Source: Dendrobium chrysotoxum
Taxonomy: Eukaryota > Streptophyta > Magnoliopsida > Asparagales > Orchidaceae
Reading direction: 5' to 3'
Assembly (NCBI GenBank): GCA_019925795.1
Contig: CM034303.1
Span: forward strand, 2,790,001 to 2,854,000
Length of the DNA: 64,000 nucleotides
Below, in pieces: positions 1-12,889 of the stretch. The notes below the pieces were generated by a model, which saw nothing but the letters and a program-made list of their open reading frames with translations, ran no database searches and had not been told where the DNA came from. The position numbers were made by a program, and so were the translations under genes. Positions within the stretch are counted from its first letter, which is position 1. Each line of letters opens with the position of its first letter.

Positions 1-168
1 AAATCTACATTTACAATATTTACTAAATCCTGCTTAAAGCTAATCAACCATTAAATCCATTAAATCTTGTGAATGATCTGATTTAACAAATCATGAATTT
101 AATCAATAAGGAAAATGAAATGAGATTTAAAATCCTTGTAAGCCTAAAATTGGATACCAAACAGCCCC
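1..168. repeat. PIF/Harbinger-like MITE, family A, right end only
   Basis: The terminal motif ACCAAACAGCCCC at 156-168 is followed by TAA (169-171). The same terminus, next to a TTA target site, ends the complete copies at 35947-36406 and 47044-47433. The interior has the same ATTTA/AATCC-rich text as those copies. The left end lies before base 1. Three-base TWA target sites point to the PIF/Harbinger (Tourist-like) superfamily. No coding capacity is seen. Confidence 0.65.
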
Positions 169-1082
169 TAAATGCAAACTGCAGAACATCTAACACTGGT
201 ATTCTTACATGTTCAGAGCTCCAAAGAAGGATTGGAGGAGGAAGAAGAAGGAAATCAGGGATAGAGATGAGAGGCAGTGATGTGGAGGAGCCTGAAAGAG
301 GCGCATGTGGCTCACCATCTACCTCTGATGATGGTGAAGTAGAGGTATTTGCTTCATAGTTTAGTGGCTTCAAAATCCTAAATTATAGCTTAGATGATAT
401 TTCTTATTATTTGCTTGTGTATAGAGGCCCTATTTGCGCAAGCTAGGGTTTAAAGAATTGATCAAGCTCCATTAATGGCTTCTTTATTATCTCATTCTTG
501 TAGTTATTCTGAGTCGGCATTTGGATACTTTTCATTGTCTTCTCTTGTAAATAACCCTTACCTGATAATATGATTTTGTTACCTTCTTTTACATTTTGCT
601 TTGCACCATTAATCTATTCTGAGTTCCTTTCCTAATGACAAAGCATTAAGGCTTTATTTGGATTGAATGAAAGTGAAGGAAATGAATGAAAATATAGATT
701 TTGAATATGCAAAGTATGTAATGGAGTCTCATATGAGTGGTCTCTATCATCCTCTCATTGATTTAGTTTCTCTTATGCTCCTACTTAGGATGAAGAGAGG
801 AGGGGATAAATTAGGCTATTTTTTATTAAGAATTTCTCATAGAGTTCTTTGTAAGGAATGGATTTGGATTTGGGAAAAAAATGATGTGATGAACATGAGG
901 AGCTTTATTGATAATTTCTTATAGGATTGGGCCCTCATAAAGTTAAGATCATCAACATTGTCGCCTCAAACGCCTATTTTTAACACACATTGGAAGAATT
1001 TTGTCAAACTTTTTTAAAGGGGCATTCTCTATTCATTTTATGATATTTTTATTCGATTTAAAATAGAAATTGACTCTTAATA

Positions 1083-1166
1083 TGATACAATGGAGAAAAA
1101 TGATTCATGTAATCAACCCTACATAGTAGGATTAAGGATTGATGTTATTGTTATTATTGTTGTTGT
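1083..1166 (+). repeat. Au-type SINE, 3' portion
   Basis: The segment reads as a diverged form of the plant Au SINE 3' end: a GATTCATGTA...CCCTACATAGTAGGATTAAGG-type block at about 1103-1136, then a TTGTTGTTG-rich tail ending near 1166. The 5' promoter part is too diverged to delimit. The family is known across flowering plants; this assignment is by remembered consensus. Confidence 0.5.
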
Positions 1167-2590
1167 ATGTAAAAATCTATATGATTTGCTCATTTCGCTC
1201 TCTCGTTTAACTTGTACGATTTCATCATCTCTTTTCTTGCATCGAGAGTCATTGTAGAGACATTTATGAAAGAGGCCGTATCATTGGAAACCGACTCCTC
1301 ACAAAAAAGTAAAAATTTTTTGTAGCACTTTAATACTTAACCGGCGTCCTAAAAAAGGAGAAATTAATGTCCCTTAAAATTTTCTCAAGTGCTCAAATTG
1401 TATAAGAATATTATTTTATTTTGAAAGGATAAGGAATTTTATATTGCTTAAGAGTTCAATACATTATTGCTATTTACATTGAGTAAATTTTAATTAATGA
1501 AATATTTGGATAAAAGTTAGCTTTTAAAAGGGCCTTTATATGTATTTAAATCATAATTATATTTTTTATTTGTTTAAGAAATGGTTAAATTTATGATGAT
1601 ATTTATGTGATTTATTTATAATTGAAAATATAGGATAAAGACATAAGTTGAAAATGTCATTATAATATTATGTCAAAAATTATATATATATAATGATAAT
1701 TTATTTCAATTTCTTAGACAAGAAAAATATTTATTTAAATCTATTAAATAATTTAAATTCAATTGAAGAAGAAATATTTTTATTATCTTAAAATTAAAAA
1801 ATAAATATCATAAGAAATCATTAAAAATAAAATATATTTTTTTTCCTTCACTAAGATCTTCTGTACAGCACAAACTGCATCTTCATAGGCATGAGAAAGT
1901 AATGAACCTATTCAAAAGGTCTCTATCATATGATTTATGGGTTTGAAATTTATTTATTTTTGAGAAACATCATAATAATTTGATCTTAATAATCAAAGAT
2001 TCATTATAATCAACCCATCATTTGCAATTAAATGGTCATTATTGTACAATGATTTATTAAAAAAATCAAATTCAAGCCAAGTCGGTCTGGTTCAAGTCAA
2101 GTTGGCTCATTTTAGGTTAAGTCAATATGGTCTTAGAATATAAGTAATTTATAAATAAATTCTTATACCGATGAGAGTAATATGGACTAATTCCAAGTCC
2201 CATATTAGGTGCAAGTGAGTCAAACTGATTCGTGAGCCAACTCAAACTCAACTTACCAAATAGCTTATGAGACCGACTCAATGAACTAATAAGCGAAGCT
2301 GAAGCCAAACTCTAATCAGCTCATTAGCTCGCGAGCTCACTTGTTTTTAAAATATTAATATAAAAATTAATATTCATGAATTTAAACACAAAATTGATTA
2401 AAAAAATTAAATATAATATTATTCATTATTTTTCTTCTGATTTCTCACTCATTTATAATTTTATTATGATAATTCTTTGAGTTTTAATCATTTTCTTTCA
2501 TAATAAATGAAGCTCAAACTTATAAAATTAAGCTAATCATCTGAATTTCTATAGAAGATCACCAACCTTACTGAATGACAACTACCAAGT

Positions 2591-2612
2591 CCAAAAAATT
2601 GAAATTTTTTGG
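2591..2612. other. Perfect hairpin downstream of the eIF3h stop
   Basis: CCAAAAAATT and AATTTTTTGG form a perfect 10-bp stem with a two-base loop. It lies about 100 bases past the eIF3h stop codon (2714 on the minus strand) and so probably within the 3' untranslated region. It could be a chance AT-rich palindrome; no function is claimed. Confidence 0.4.
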
Positions 2613-2713
2613 ATTGTGCACCTGAAATGCATTAAAACAAAGGTCAAAAGAGTGGGATCTAATACTACAGAAGGGAAAATGTTCAGATAATTATAAAATT
2701 TTGTTGAACAGAT

Positions 2714-5130
2714 TTAGTTATCCTGCAAGGCTTTCATCAGATATAATTTGCTGAAGCTCTGTCCAGCAGCCCTGCAAGTTTACATTTTGAAAGCTTCAGC
2801 AATCAGCATTCTGTAGCAGTTGATCACAAATCAATATGCACAACAGCAAGGAGCTACTAATAGGAATATTGTGGTAAATTTTGCATCTTTAGATTCAGAA
2901 AATGCAGAATTCAACGAAAATCAAACGGTATCATTGAAGTAAAATATAAAAGTTTGAACAAGCTTGAATGTCATCAGGATTACATTGCTAGTAGTTTCCA
3001 GTTCCAAAAACCTACAGAACTCCTAAAGGCTCTTCATTTACCTCTAATTCTATTCCCATTATTCAAAATCAGGATAGTCCCACCCTCTCCTTCTCATCAT
3101 GTCAGCAAAGGAGGAATGGAAGGCTGACGTTCCCATGGAAGAAGAGGTCAAGAAAGTTGAAGTCCAGAGGAGCCTTCCATAATTGTATATTAGACCAAAG
3201 ATACTCAATTCCTATCACATTGGTGAATTAGTTGATCTTCCAGCAACAATAATCATAGTAATCAATTTTTTTTCAAATAAATTACATATACCATATAGTT
3301 AACCATTGTTCTACTAATCTTAAGAGTTTTAATTTTTTTCTTCTTGTGCTACATTTTCACTCACTTCAGAAGTTGATGCACCTATGAAAAATGTCATATT
3401 CAAATAATAGCATATGCAAGTTATGTCAGTTTTAATACATTTGCAAGCATCGCCAAACCAAGACCAAAAAAACATATTTATGTTGTTGTTTAATGTTTTT
3501 TGTTTGTTGGGATAAAGGTTTGATGTTTTTGCTTGTTGTTGTTGTAATCCTAATCTAATTGAATTCTTTCATAACTTCACACCTACTTTTAAATTTATTC
3601 ACTGGACCACCATATATATATATATATATATATACATAATCATTTCTTCTTGATCTCCATTTTCACAAATAACCTTAGATATAAAGAAAAGCTATTGTTC
3701 CGTCTTTCATCTGATTTCACTTTAGCTTGCCAAATAAGAGAGAAATGCTTCCCACAGATTCAAAATCAACACATTTCTTACGTGACAAATAGTATATGAA
3801 AGTGTAATGTGCTAAAATATGGTGGACCAACATTCTTTTTAAAATATAACATAATTAGATGATACAACAACAACAATAACAAGCCTTAAACCCACTACAT
3901 GGAGTCGGCTATATCAATCATTTTTCTTCATTATGTCCGGTTAAAAGTCAAATTCTTATTTAAATCTAATAAAGAAAAGTCATTTCTAATATTTTCTAAT
4001 CAAATCTTTTTACATCTACCTCTACCTTTCTTAACATAAACCAAATCTAATACATCAACTTAACTTGAATTTGAAAAGAATATCCCTTGTGAATAACTCT
4101 AAAAGGGGAAAGACTATCTGCAGAGGAAAGACAATCATTCATCATTGGCGCAACAAAGACGTCACATGGTCATTTGTGAAAAAACCATCAAAGAATATTA
4201 TTCACTACAAATGTTTCCCTCAATTAAATAGCAAGTATGATTATGTCAATATAAATTGGCTGTGATCAAAACCGATGCCAAATGCCATGATTGCAAATGC
4301 ACAAGATTCACTTGCAAAAAGTATAAAGGAGATGCAAGCACAGTCAAAGCATTAGTAGATACGGAAATATAAAACCTCAAATAGTTGGTTTGTTTCATCT
4401 GCAACTGTTAATTAATGAAAATGAATCTAGTAAAGAAGTTTGAACTACATAAGATTTAAAACCATACCCATTGATTTGGTTGCAGTAGTTAGCAACTTGA
4501 TTTGTTATAAGATAGCTATCTAGGCGAGACGGCTCAGGTATTGGCTTGAAAATTGGATTTGAAGGGTCTTCCTCAGGCAGTGGCTCCTCTCCCGCAGCTT
4601 TCCTTGCAATGTTCTCCGTCCTATAAACAGATGCTATAATTTTCACATAGAAGATAAATTTTCCGCATCCATAAAAAGTTAGGTCACTTAATGCACCCCC
4701 TCTTATACAGGAAGCACATTAATTTTTTTTAATTGAAATATACATTAAAGCTATAATTTCACCAACTAGTCTTTGCACGACACACAACAGTAAGATCAGT
4801 ATTTATATTTGTAGAAAATTAGAAAAAAATCACTTTGAATTTTATTGTTTAATTCTGTATAAAATGTTGAAGTATTTATAGACTTCCCCAAAAAACTCAT
4901 AATGAAAATAAATCAAAATTATTTATAAAAAAGGGGGAAAATCCCCCAATAGGGGCCGGTGAGCTAGAATAGCAAGAGGAAGCACATGGATTACAATCTA
5001 AGGGTCATAAAAGAATCGATCTAATGATTAGAAACTTTAATCCGTGTGCTCAAAGATCTCTATCAATTTTTGGTTGACTTGTGGTTCCTACAATCCTTCA
5101 ACAATATTAAAGCTAAGAAGTAGAAAACTA

Positions 5131-5183
<53 letters not shown>

Positions 5184-8100
5184 ATCCTTCTATTGCTATC
5201 TTGTACCAGAAATTCATAACCTAAAGCAATACATTGGAGTTTCTTTGATCTGTATCCTTCTTAAAAATAAAAGAAGAATGGGTGTGATCTATTGACTTTA
5301 CCCCACGTTAAGAGCAAGATTCAAGCGCTAGACTTTTACACGGTGATCAACAAGTTTAATAATGAACTAGCAAGAAGTCAGTTAGATCTCTCTCTCTCTC
5401 TCTCCCCCACCCCTCATCCCCAACCCCCGCTTAATTCTTAAAACAAAAAGCCACTTCATAAGAGTGTTCATATGAATTCCACTACCTTCGTTTTTGGAGC
5501 CAGGTTTGTTGTTGTGCCTGTTGCCTAGAGAGGTTTCGATAATAATATTGGAACTGAAAGAAGCCAAGAAGACTTCAATTAAAATGGTTTGAGAAGTGAT
5601 ATAAGAAAACAAAACAATCTTATCAAGGCAAATCAAACCTTATTTTGTTCAGAAGAAAGATCATCCATGCATTCAATTAAAAACTCCAAGTTTCTTTCCA
5701 TAAAAGGTGCAGTTGATAGCTTTAGACGATCAAGATCACACTGCAAAGAACTTTTGACATCTTAGAAAAGACAAGTATGCAGTATAACCTGAATCAGTAA
5801 AGCAGCATAGCAGAGGAGAAAAGACAAACCTGGACAACTGGAGAATCAGGCTCTAGTTCTGTCATGAATGCACTAATAAGTGCAGAATTAGAAACCTTAA
5901 TCTGTACAACACAGTACAAAATTGTTACTAAATATTCTAAATCCAACTGGATGGAAAAGATTACCTTTGATCAAAATATAGAATTTCAGGGAAACATTTT
6001 TTAAAAAAATATCGATAACAGTAGGAAATATAACTTCGAAACTCAAAATGTAAGGTATGAGAACTCAGAAGGGAATAACAAGTGAAGTCAGCGTACAGGT
6101 ATCTCCTCAAAGATATCCACCCATGACAATTTCTTCTCCCTCAACCTAAAAGAAGATAAAGCATGTTAGACTCAATTGGAAGCCATTTTCTTAGACAAGA
6201 AACAGACAAAGACAACCCCATACTTCTCTCCAATAAAACTGTTATGACGATATAGATCCATAAATGATTCTGTAAGCTTCAATGCCTTGAGAGCGAGTAC
6301 ACCTTGATTGGACCTTGATGGATCATATATTATGCAAACACAGCGCCTAATATTTTCCTGTACAAAAGAAAATGGATCATATATGATGCATATATGCCAT
6401 CATCTTCCCAGTGGTGATGTGTAGGAGATTTTAAAGGCGGGAAGGATGACTGTTCGAGTTCGAGCTCTGAAATGGAATATCCACAATGTTCTTCTTAGAG
6501 GTTATGTTTACAAAGTTGATCTTATAACTCAGTTCTCAGCGTGGCATTTAAGGTATCGCTTTGAGTCCAAAATTGTTCATCGGGAACACATGAATTTAAA
6601 GAAATTTATAAATTGGAATCAAAAGATATGTTACGGAATTATTTTTGAACCAATATCAAAAGTTATGCTAGTGAATTAGCATAGAAGCAAAGAAATGCCT
6701 AAAAAGCCCACATGTGACGGCATATTCATGATCCTTTCATAAGAAGTTAACCCTAAAATAGCATATTCAGGACATATAATTGTCACATGAAGCTAAAGGT
6801 ATTACAAAAGTTGAGGAATCACAAAAGCAAAGGAATTGCAAAAGCTAAAAGTTCCTTAACCACAGGCAACATAAAACAGAAGAATCAAGCATTAATTCAG
6901 GCAAGCGAAAAGAAGCAAATGATCATATGAACCAGAAGATTACGTAACAGAGGAAATGCAGACTAGCAATATAGAACTCGTGAATCCCATGCAATAATTA
7001 CAATTCTGAGATGCATCATTGCCCATCTTTCTTTAAAAAACATTATTCTCTATGCCAAAACAATGCGAAAGAAGAAGTTAAATAAGAAAAGACAAAATGT
7101 TTCCATGTAGGAAAAAAACACCAGCTAAAAGCTTGGGGCACTGTCAAACATAAAAATGAGGCGCAAAAGTTTTAAAGAGTAACAGCATCAAGCAATTACA
7201 AAAAAAGCCAACAGAAGGAGAAGAGTGCAAGACCTGATAGTTCATAAATGTTTCAATAAGCTCTACAGTCTGATAAGATCCCAACAAAGTTGATTGATAC
7301 CTAACAAGAACGAAAACAAAACAACATTAAACTAACACCATAACATAGTAGAAATGGAAATAATTAGAACACGCATCAGAATTAGTTTCAATAAATAGAT
7401 AAAATCATATCACAAGTGATAGAAATAATATAGAATATACAAGCCATTTTGGAAATCAACATTCTCAAGAAAAAAGAGAAAAATAGCAACTGAGTCCAAA
7501 TTAAATAATTTCTATCAAAAAGACTAACACCAAAATAGAAAGGGGCAATTTCTGGCGCAACACCCTAATCTAATTTATTTACAAACTAGCGCCCAACTAC
7601 TTCTATGTACAATGATATCAACCACATCGAGGAGTAGAACAAAATTACAACCCATGATTTTCCCTTTCATTTAACTATCAATGATTTCATGGTATGCGTA
7701 AATACGTGAGTTTGCTTTTTTACCTTGCATCAGAGTTAGATATAAAAAAAGAAAGATTTTGGTGGTATGTCCATAATTTTCCCATATAGAAATTACACAT
7801 TGTTCAACAATACCGGTGGTGTATAATTTATACCAACATAATTATTGCTTCAATTAACTTATTTCTGTCAAATCCACTAAAAATAATATAATTGACATGA
7901 GCATTTGCCAATAAAAAAAAAATCCTGTTGAAGACCTCTCGACGTTATCAAGTTGATAACCCCATGGTTTTAGTCAAATTAGTGGCTAGATGAGTAACCT
8001 AATGGCAAAATAATCTCCATTGTTTCCACGTTGCTGGTTACTCTCTTAGGAACAACCTCTGTATAGGGCATAGATTGATCAGTCAGTCAATAAACTCAAT

Positions 8101-11100
8101 CCTAGGAAATCTAACAAGCATCTCAAACACGAGCTATAATTTAAATTCTAAATCAATTTGTTGTCGTTCTTAGAATTATTATCTTCCAGCTAACTTCTTA
8201 TTTACTCAAAAGAGAATGTCACAAAAAAGTCTACACACTTCTTAGTATTTTCTCCTAAATTTAAGATAAGAAATAGGTTTGCAACCATGTTTAAAGCACC
8301 TAGTGTCATATAGCATAATAGGTACATCAACAGAATCACTACAGATCTAACCAATTTACATTTCATGGTAAATATGCTATTTCTTTTGATCATTTTGGTC
8401 TTTTCTCCATTTAACACCCTCAATCATTACTCTAGATATGTATCCTCATTCTCGTTTATGATAGATCTCGTATACTTAAAACTATCATATCTTGCCAAAA
8501 ATATTAATGGATAAGAGTTTATAATATATAATATTTATTCTACTAATTTGAGTCCACTTATCTTCTATTATTTCTCTCTATTTTCTAAATTCTTGCTTAT
8601 TTTAATAGAAGCCTCACTTAGTAGAGTTATGTTATAAGCAAATAAAATACACCAACGTACCTCATTATTAATGTATATAGCCTAAGTATTAAATTCAATT
8701 AAGCTAGTGCGACTATTTATGAATAAAAAAATAATTAAGATTTGATATATTTAACTTATTGATCAATCGCTAATTGAGAATTAACATCCCTAACAAAATT
8801 GAATATTTGATTAATTTTGTAATTATAAAGCATGGATTAATGGAAATTACCATACACTTAACCCTAATTTATTGATTAGTTACAACCCTAACTATTTGTT
8901 GATAATTATTTAACAACCAACCAACCAGATCAGCAATTAGGAACTACGCAATCTACTAACTAGTGCATCAGCAGCATCATTAGTGTTATTCCAATTATTT
9001 GGGTTGGTTATGAGTTCTTATTTTTCATTCAATGCTACGTGAGATATTAAACATAATTTTCATAAATTATTTTGAATAATTCTCTCTATTTTTACCTTAA
9101 GTCTACCCCATCTCCTCCTTAATTCTTCAACGTTAATTTTATCTATCTATCTAAGCAGGGGTATATGTTTTACTGTTTGTTGCATACACCAAAAGCTCTC
9201 AAATCTATTTTAAATTAATTGATTCAAATAGATGTCACTCTGGTCATTCCCCTATATAATCATTCATTAATTTATTCTTTTTATTCTAGCCACGCACCCA
9301 TCTTAGCACTCTTATTTCTACAACACTCCATTAAGATATCAATGCTTTTTTCACTACCCATACTCAAAGCAACATAAAAAAAAACACAGCATATATGTTT
9401 TCATAATATCCTCTCATCATATACATTGAGGTCCTTCTCCATTTTAACCACAAAGACTTGACGCCAGAAGTTCCTCATCTATATCACCATGCATTTGCAG
9501 AATATATCCAAGGTACATAAATCTATATCAAGTCAAGATATTTATTTATCTTCAAATAAATTTGATTGCTAATGCTTAACATTACACCCATTAAAATTGT
9601 ATTAAACATACACATTCTTGTTCTACTAATTATAAATCATTTATCTTCCAAACATTATCTCAATTGTTGAAACTTTTTGCTCATTTTAATTTTCACCATG
9701 TCTCGCTAATTATAGCTATGCATCCACAGAAAAACATACACTAAAGTGCCTCACTTCAAATATCCTTTGTAAGCATCCTCATAATTGATTATAAAAGTTA
9801 TAGACTCAACACTCACTTTGATGTAATCCTATTGAAATTGAAAACGCTTGGTCAATCCACAGCTACTAATAATTATCAATGCTTTATCATATATATCTTG
9901 CATAACTTCAACAAACTTTTGACACTTTTGTTTTTTTTGCTAATGTGAACCAAACCAATAATTAGCCAGGGTCAATATAGATAAAGAAGAAATGCAACAA
10001 GCAGTCATGATTTTTAGGATCAAGTGTACATAAAGATCTAACTTTATGTGTTTAAATCGATAATTAGAATAATTAGATAACAATTGAACAACACATAAAT
10101 AGAAATAGACTCTATCAATCATGAATTAACTAATAGTGGTTTCAATAGAAATCAATATAAGATATTGAGTAAAAGGGAAGCCTAAAAATACCATCCCACA
10201 GTATTGTTGTCCACATTGACCTCCCTCAGGCACCTCATCATTTCAAGCTGATAGTTCGCTCCATCAGCCTCATTTTCATCATCCTCTTCTCTAGTCTTCA
10301 ACATGGCATTAGAAGTTAAATCATGGTAAAAAAAAAGGAGACACCCCTTCAATTAAAGAAATAAACCAGCATCATATAATTTCAATGATTGGAACTATAA
10401 TTTAGCATGCTTACCGGAAAAGGAAAACAGTTAGTGATTTCAAGGACACTACCAACATCCAAACCAAGAAGTTGGCCTGTAACCAAAGCAGGAGAGAATT
10501 CTTTGCAGTGTTTAATTATCTTAAGAACAGCCTGCAAAAGAACAAATAATAATCTAAGAACAATTGCAGCCAAAATGCGCCATTGTATGCAACCTCAGAT
10601 AGCGAAATAAAACAGAGAAAATATTATTTGATGAGTCATGCTAGATGCTTCTGAAGTAGAATACAAGATGAATCAAATAACCCATTAGTACTGAACAGAA
10701 CACCAAACATCAAACTTTCCCTAAATCTTAGAAAAGAAACCAGGCCAAAGCTAACTGATTTAATCCGCATGTCTTTTCTCACATTTTATGGGCAAAATAA
10801 TCCATTTTACTTCAAGCTTCTCAATTAGAATCTTTATCTCTTAACCATGCCACAAACCATCCAAAACAAAGAGAGGATTAGTTCGCAGATCAAATCATTA
10901 ACAGAAATCCAAAAAACCCACCAATCCTTCCATCTGGACAACTCGAAGTGGCGGGGCAACCTCCTCTGTGGCTACGGCTTGAAGAAAAGATCGGGCCATG
11001 GCTACCATTACAAAAATAACAAATCAGAGATACAAAACAATGTAAAAGATCTAGATTTCATAAATCACAATTGCGTAGAAGAAAATCACTAATTACTTAC

Positions 11101-11110
11101 TGTTCGCCAT
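2714..11110 (-). CDS. TIF3H1: Eukaryotic translation initiation factor 3 subunit h (eIF3h)
   Basis: Subunit of the cytoplasmic eIF3 complex, which joins mRNA to the 40S subunit; in Arabidopsis eIF3h aids reinitiation after upstream ORFs. Coding exons in transcript order: 11110-11101, 11001-10922, 10531-10415, 10295-10192, 7300-7234, 6357-6224, 6145-6097, 5901-5830, 5740-5639, 5553-5486, 4620-4468, 2771-2714. All junctions are GT-AG and in phase; the sum is 1014 nt, 337 aa plus stop, the length of Arabidopsis eIF3h. The protein starts MANTMARSFLQAV; exon 1 carries only ten coding bases, and its donor GTAAGT joins CCATGGCC. The MPN domain spans roughly residues 20-160 (VTGQLLGLDVGSVLEITN, REVNVDNNTVGWYQST); eIF3h is a catalytically silent MPN- protein. 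The C terminus has FQYYYRNLSRQQAQQQ, EEPLPEEDPSNPIFKPIPEP and ends KALQDN. Without the first splice, an in-frame ATG at 11008 would give MVAMARSF. Introns of 2.9 kb (4) and 1.7 kb (11) hold repeats. Confidence 0.96.
3612..3634. repeat. (AT)n microsatellite in eIF3h intron 11
   Basis: About 11-12 AT/TA units uninterrupted in the last intron of eIF3h. Confidence 0.8.
3864..3990 (-). repeat. Au-type SINE, inverted, in eIF3h intron 11
   Basis: It begins with an ACAACAACAACAATAAC tail, then AGCCTTAAACCCACTACATGGAGTCGGCTATAT-like sequence, the reverse complement of the Au SINE 3' end (GTCGGCTATAT is its most typical word). The 5' part is diverged and may run to about 4060. It sits in the same sense as eIF3h transcription. 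A tail-like fragment at 3510-3547 may be a further remnant. Confidence 0.6.
5133..5180. repeat. (AT)24 microsatellite in eIF3h intron 10
   Basis: An uninterrupted AT run of 48 bases, in the intron between the exons ending at 5486 and starting at 4620. A (CT)n run at 5386-5405 lies in the same intron. Likely length-polymorphic. Confidence 0.9.
7301..10191. other. eIF3h intron 4 (2.9 kb)
   Basis: This is the longest eIF3h intron. It is AT-rich with pyrimidine-biased stretches from 8400 to 9900. Short open frames (8202-8423, 9940-10122) match no family I recognise. No terminal repeats or target-site duplication were found, so any mobile element here is old and fragmented. Confidence 0.5.
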
Positions 11111-12376
11111 CTTAGAAACGAGAATTTCAGTCTCGAGGTCAGAAATTAGGGCACGGCAGAGCTCTCGGCGGCTGCTTCTCTCCGCCTATCGAGCCCGAGA
11201 CCTGATACAGAAAAGGTTCTGGATGTCATGTGATTTTTACAGATACGTCCTCTAAAACTTACAAAATTATCTTTCATTTTCTTACTATTTAACTTTTTTA
11301 CATAATAATCGTTACATTGTAATTGCAATATTGCATTAAAAATTTTAAAAACTAAAAACCTTGCAATAATTATCATTGTAAATTTTCATGACTGGACGAT
11401 AAATTTTCCATCAATATTGTAAATTTTATTGAATAATTATTTATTATAAATACATTAAGCAAAGATGAAAGTATTATTTTGCGAAATTATTAATTAAGCA
11501 TTTTAAATAAAATTTTATTTTAGAAGTACATAAAAAATAGAATAATAAGATATATTATTGATTTATTTAAAAATAAATTGAAATTAAAATAAGATAGCTC
11601 TTTATATCAGTTATTGGAGGTGATTGTTGATGGTGACCGATGTTAGATGAAATCAACGGATGAGATTGTTTTGTGTTTTAAAATTATTTAATTTAATTAT
11701 GTAAATATAAATTACACCAAATTATTCTAATCCACTATTTTAAAATGAACTCCAAAAGTAATATTTAAATAACATAAAATTATGTGATTTCAATTTACAT
11801 ATGATATAAAAATAATAAAGACATTTATTAAAAAATTATAATAAAATAATAAAATATTTAAAGATTATCCTTGCAATTAACAAATAATTATCATAAAAAA
11901 ACTAAAAGAGTAATTTTACATAAAAATATTTAGCATAAAATTATGATACAATAATAAGATATTACGAGACAAATTTGTAATTTTTTATTTATTTATCTAT
12001 AATTTCTAGTTTGTTAAGAAGATCTTGCAAGTCCATTTGGTTGACATTTGAAATGATTTGTGTTGATTTTTGGTTTATTTTCTGTCAGTATTTTTATTTG
12101 AGTTGGTTTTCTTATATTGCATAAATATAATGTATTATTCTAACATATTTGATATTTCTCAATAAATTTGGACAATTCAATTTACTTTATTATTATGTGT
12201 GGAAAATCTAATTAGTTGAGGGTGGATTTCTATTGTCTTAGTTAGCCTTTTTGGCAATCTCATAGATTACTTATATTTCCACACTTATGATTACATATTT
12301 TACTACATATTTTTATATTTAAGTATTAATTTTGAATTTCAAAAAAAAAATCTTTTCAAGAAAACTTATTAAAGTG
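11111..12376. other. Intergenic upstream of eIF3h
   Basis: The first 100-150 bases should hold the eIF3h promoter and 5' leader (minus strand), including the purine/pyrimidine-rich stretch 11150-11215. I see no clear TATA box at a suitable distance. From 11260 to 12370 the sequence is very AT-rich, without recognised features. Confidence 0.4.
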
Positions 12377-12379
12377 TTA

Positions 12380-12485
12380 GGCTTCGTTTGAGATGGATTT
12401 CTTGCTGCTTCTTAAAGCAGCTTTTTAATTTTTATACTAAAAAATTACTTTAAGAAGCAATACGAAAGCCGTCCCAAATAAAGCC
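12380..12485. repeat. PIF/Harbinger-like MITE, family B, copy 1
   Basis: A 106-bp element flanked by TTA at 12377-12379 and 12486-12488. The terminal inverted repeats are GGCTTCGTTTGAGATGG and the complement of CGTCCCAAATAAAGCC. Subterminal text TTTCTTGCTGCTTCTTAAAG is mirrored by CTTTAAGAAGCAATACG. Non-coding. Confidence 0.75.
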
Positions 12486-12564
12486 TTAATCTCCTTACAA
12501 AAGAATGCAGCTTATCTTAGCCTGTTGGTTGGCATATATATGATGCATGGGAGTTTGAGATTTA

Positions 12565-12766
12565 GGTTTCATTTAGGATAACTTTCTTGCTGCTTTGCTT
12601 TTCAAAATACAACAATAATTTTTATTTGGCAACTGTTTTTTCATTGCTTTCAAGACATTTTTAAGCTAGGAAACTAATTTGTATAGCAGCTTTAAAACTA
12701 GTTATTTTCTCCACAGTAGTTTTATAATCACTTTTACAAAAAGCTACAGCCGTCCCAAACGAACCC
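12565..12766. repeat. PIF/Harbinger-like MITE, family B, copy 2
   Basis: A 202-bp element with TTA target sites at 12562-12564 and 12767-12769. It starts GGTTTCATTTAGGATAAC and ends CCGTCCCAAACGAACCC. It shares the AACTTTCTTGCTGCTT subterminal word with the other family B copies. Confidence 0.75.
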
Positions 12767-12889
12767 TTAATTTACTCAAAGACCCAAAAAAAATCCCCTC
12801 ATAGAGAGAAAACTCCAAAAAACGAGGCTAACAACCAACAAACTTCACCGATAAACAAATAAGCAAATAAGGAAATGTCCAGTAGAAAG

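Larger units (their letters stand above)
172..2713. other. Intergenic, 3' side of eIF3h
   Basis: No gene is recognised here. The short open frames at 93-359 and 667-924 resemble no family I know and lie in low-complexity AT-rich sequence. The stretch holds an Au-type SINE tail (about 1083-1166), a diverged repeat rich in GAGCTC/GAGTCA-like words (2080-2340), and AT-rich sequence without structure from 1400 to 2040. The 3' untranslated region of eIF3h should occupy roughly the last 200-300 bases, but I could not fix its polyadenylation site. Confidence 0.5.

Noticed and set aside
667..924. 85-codon frame near the left edge as a gene
   Set aside because: AT-rich, no family resemblance, no intron signals or upstream promoter, and surrounded by repeats.
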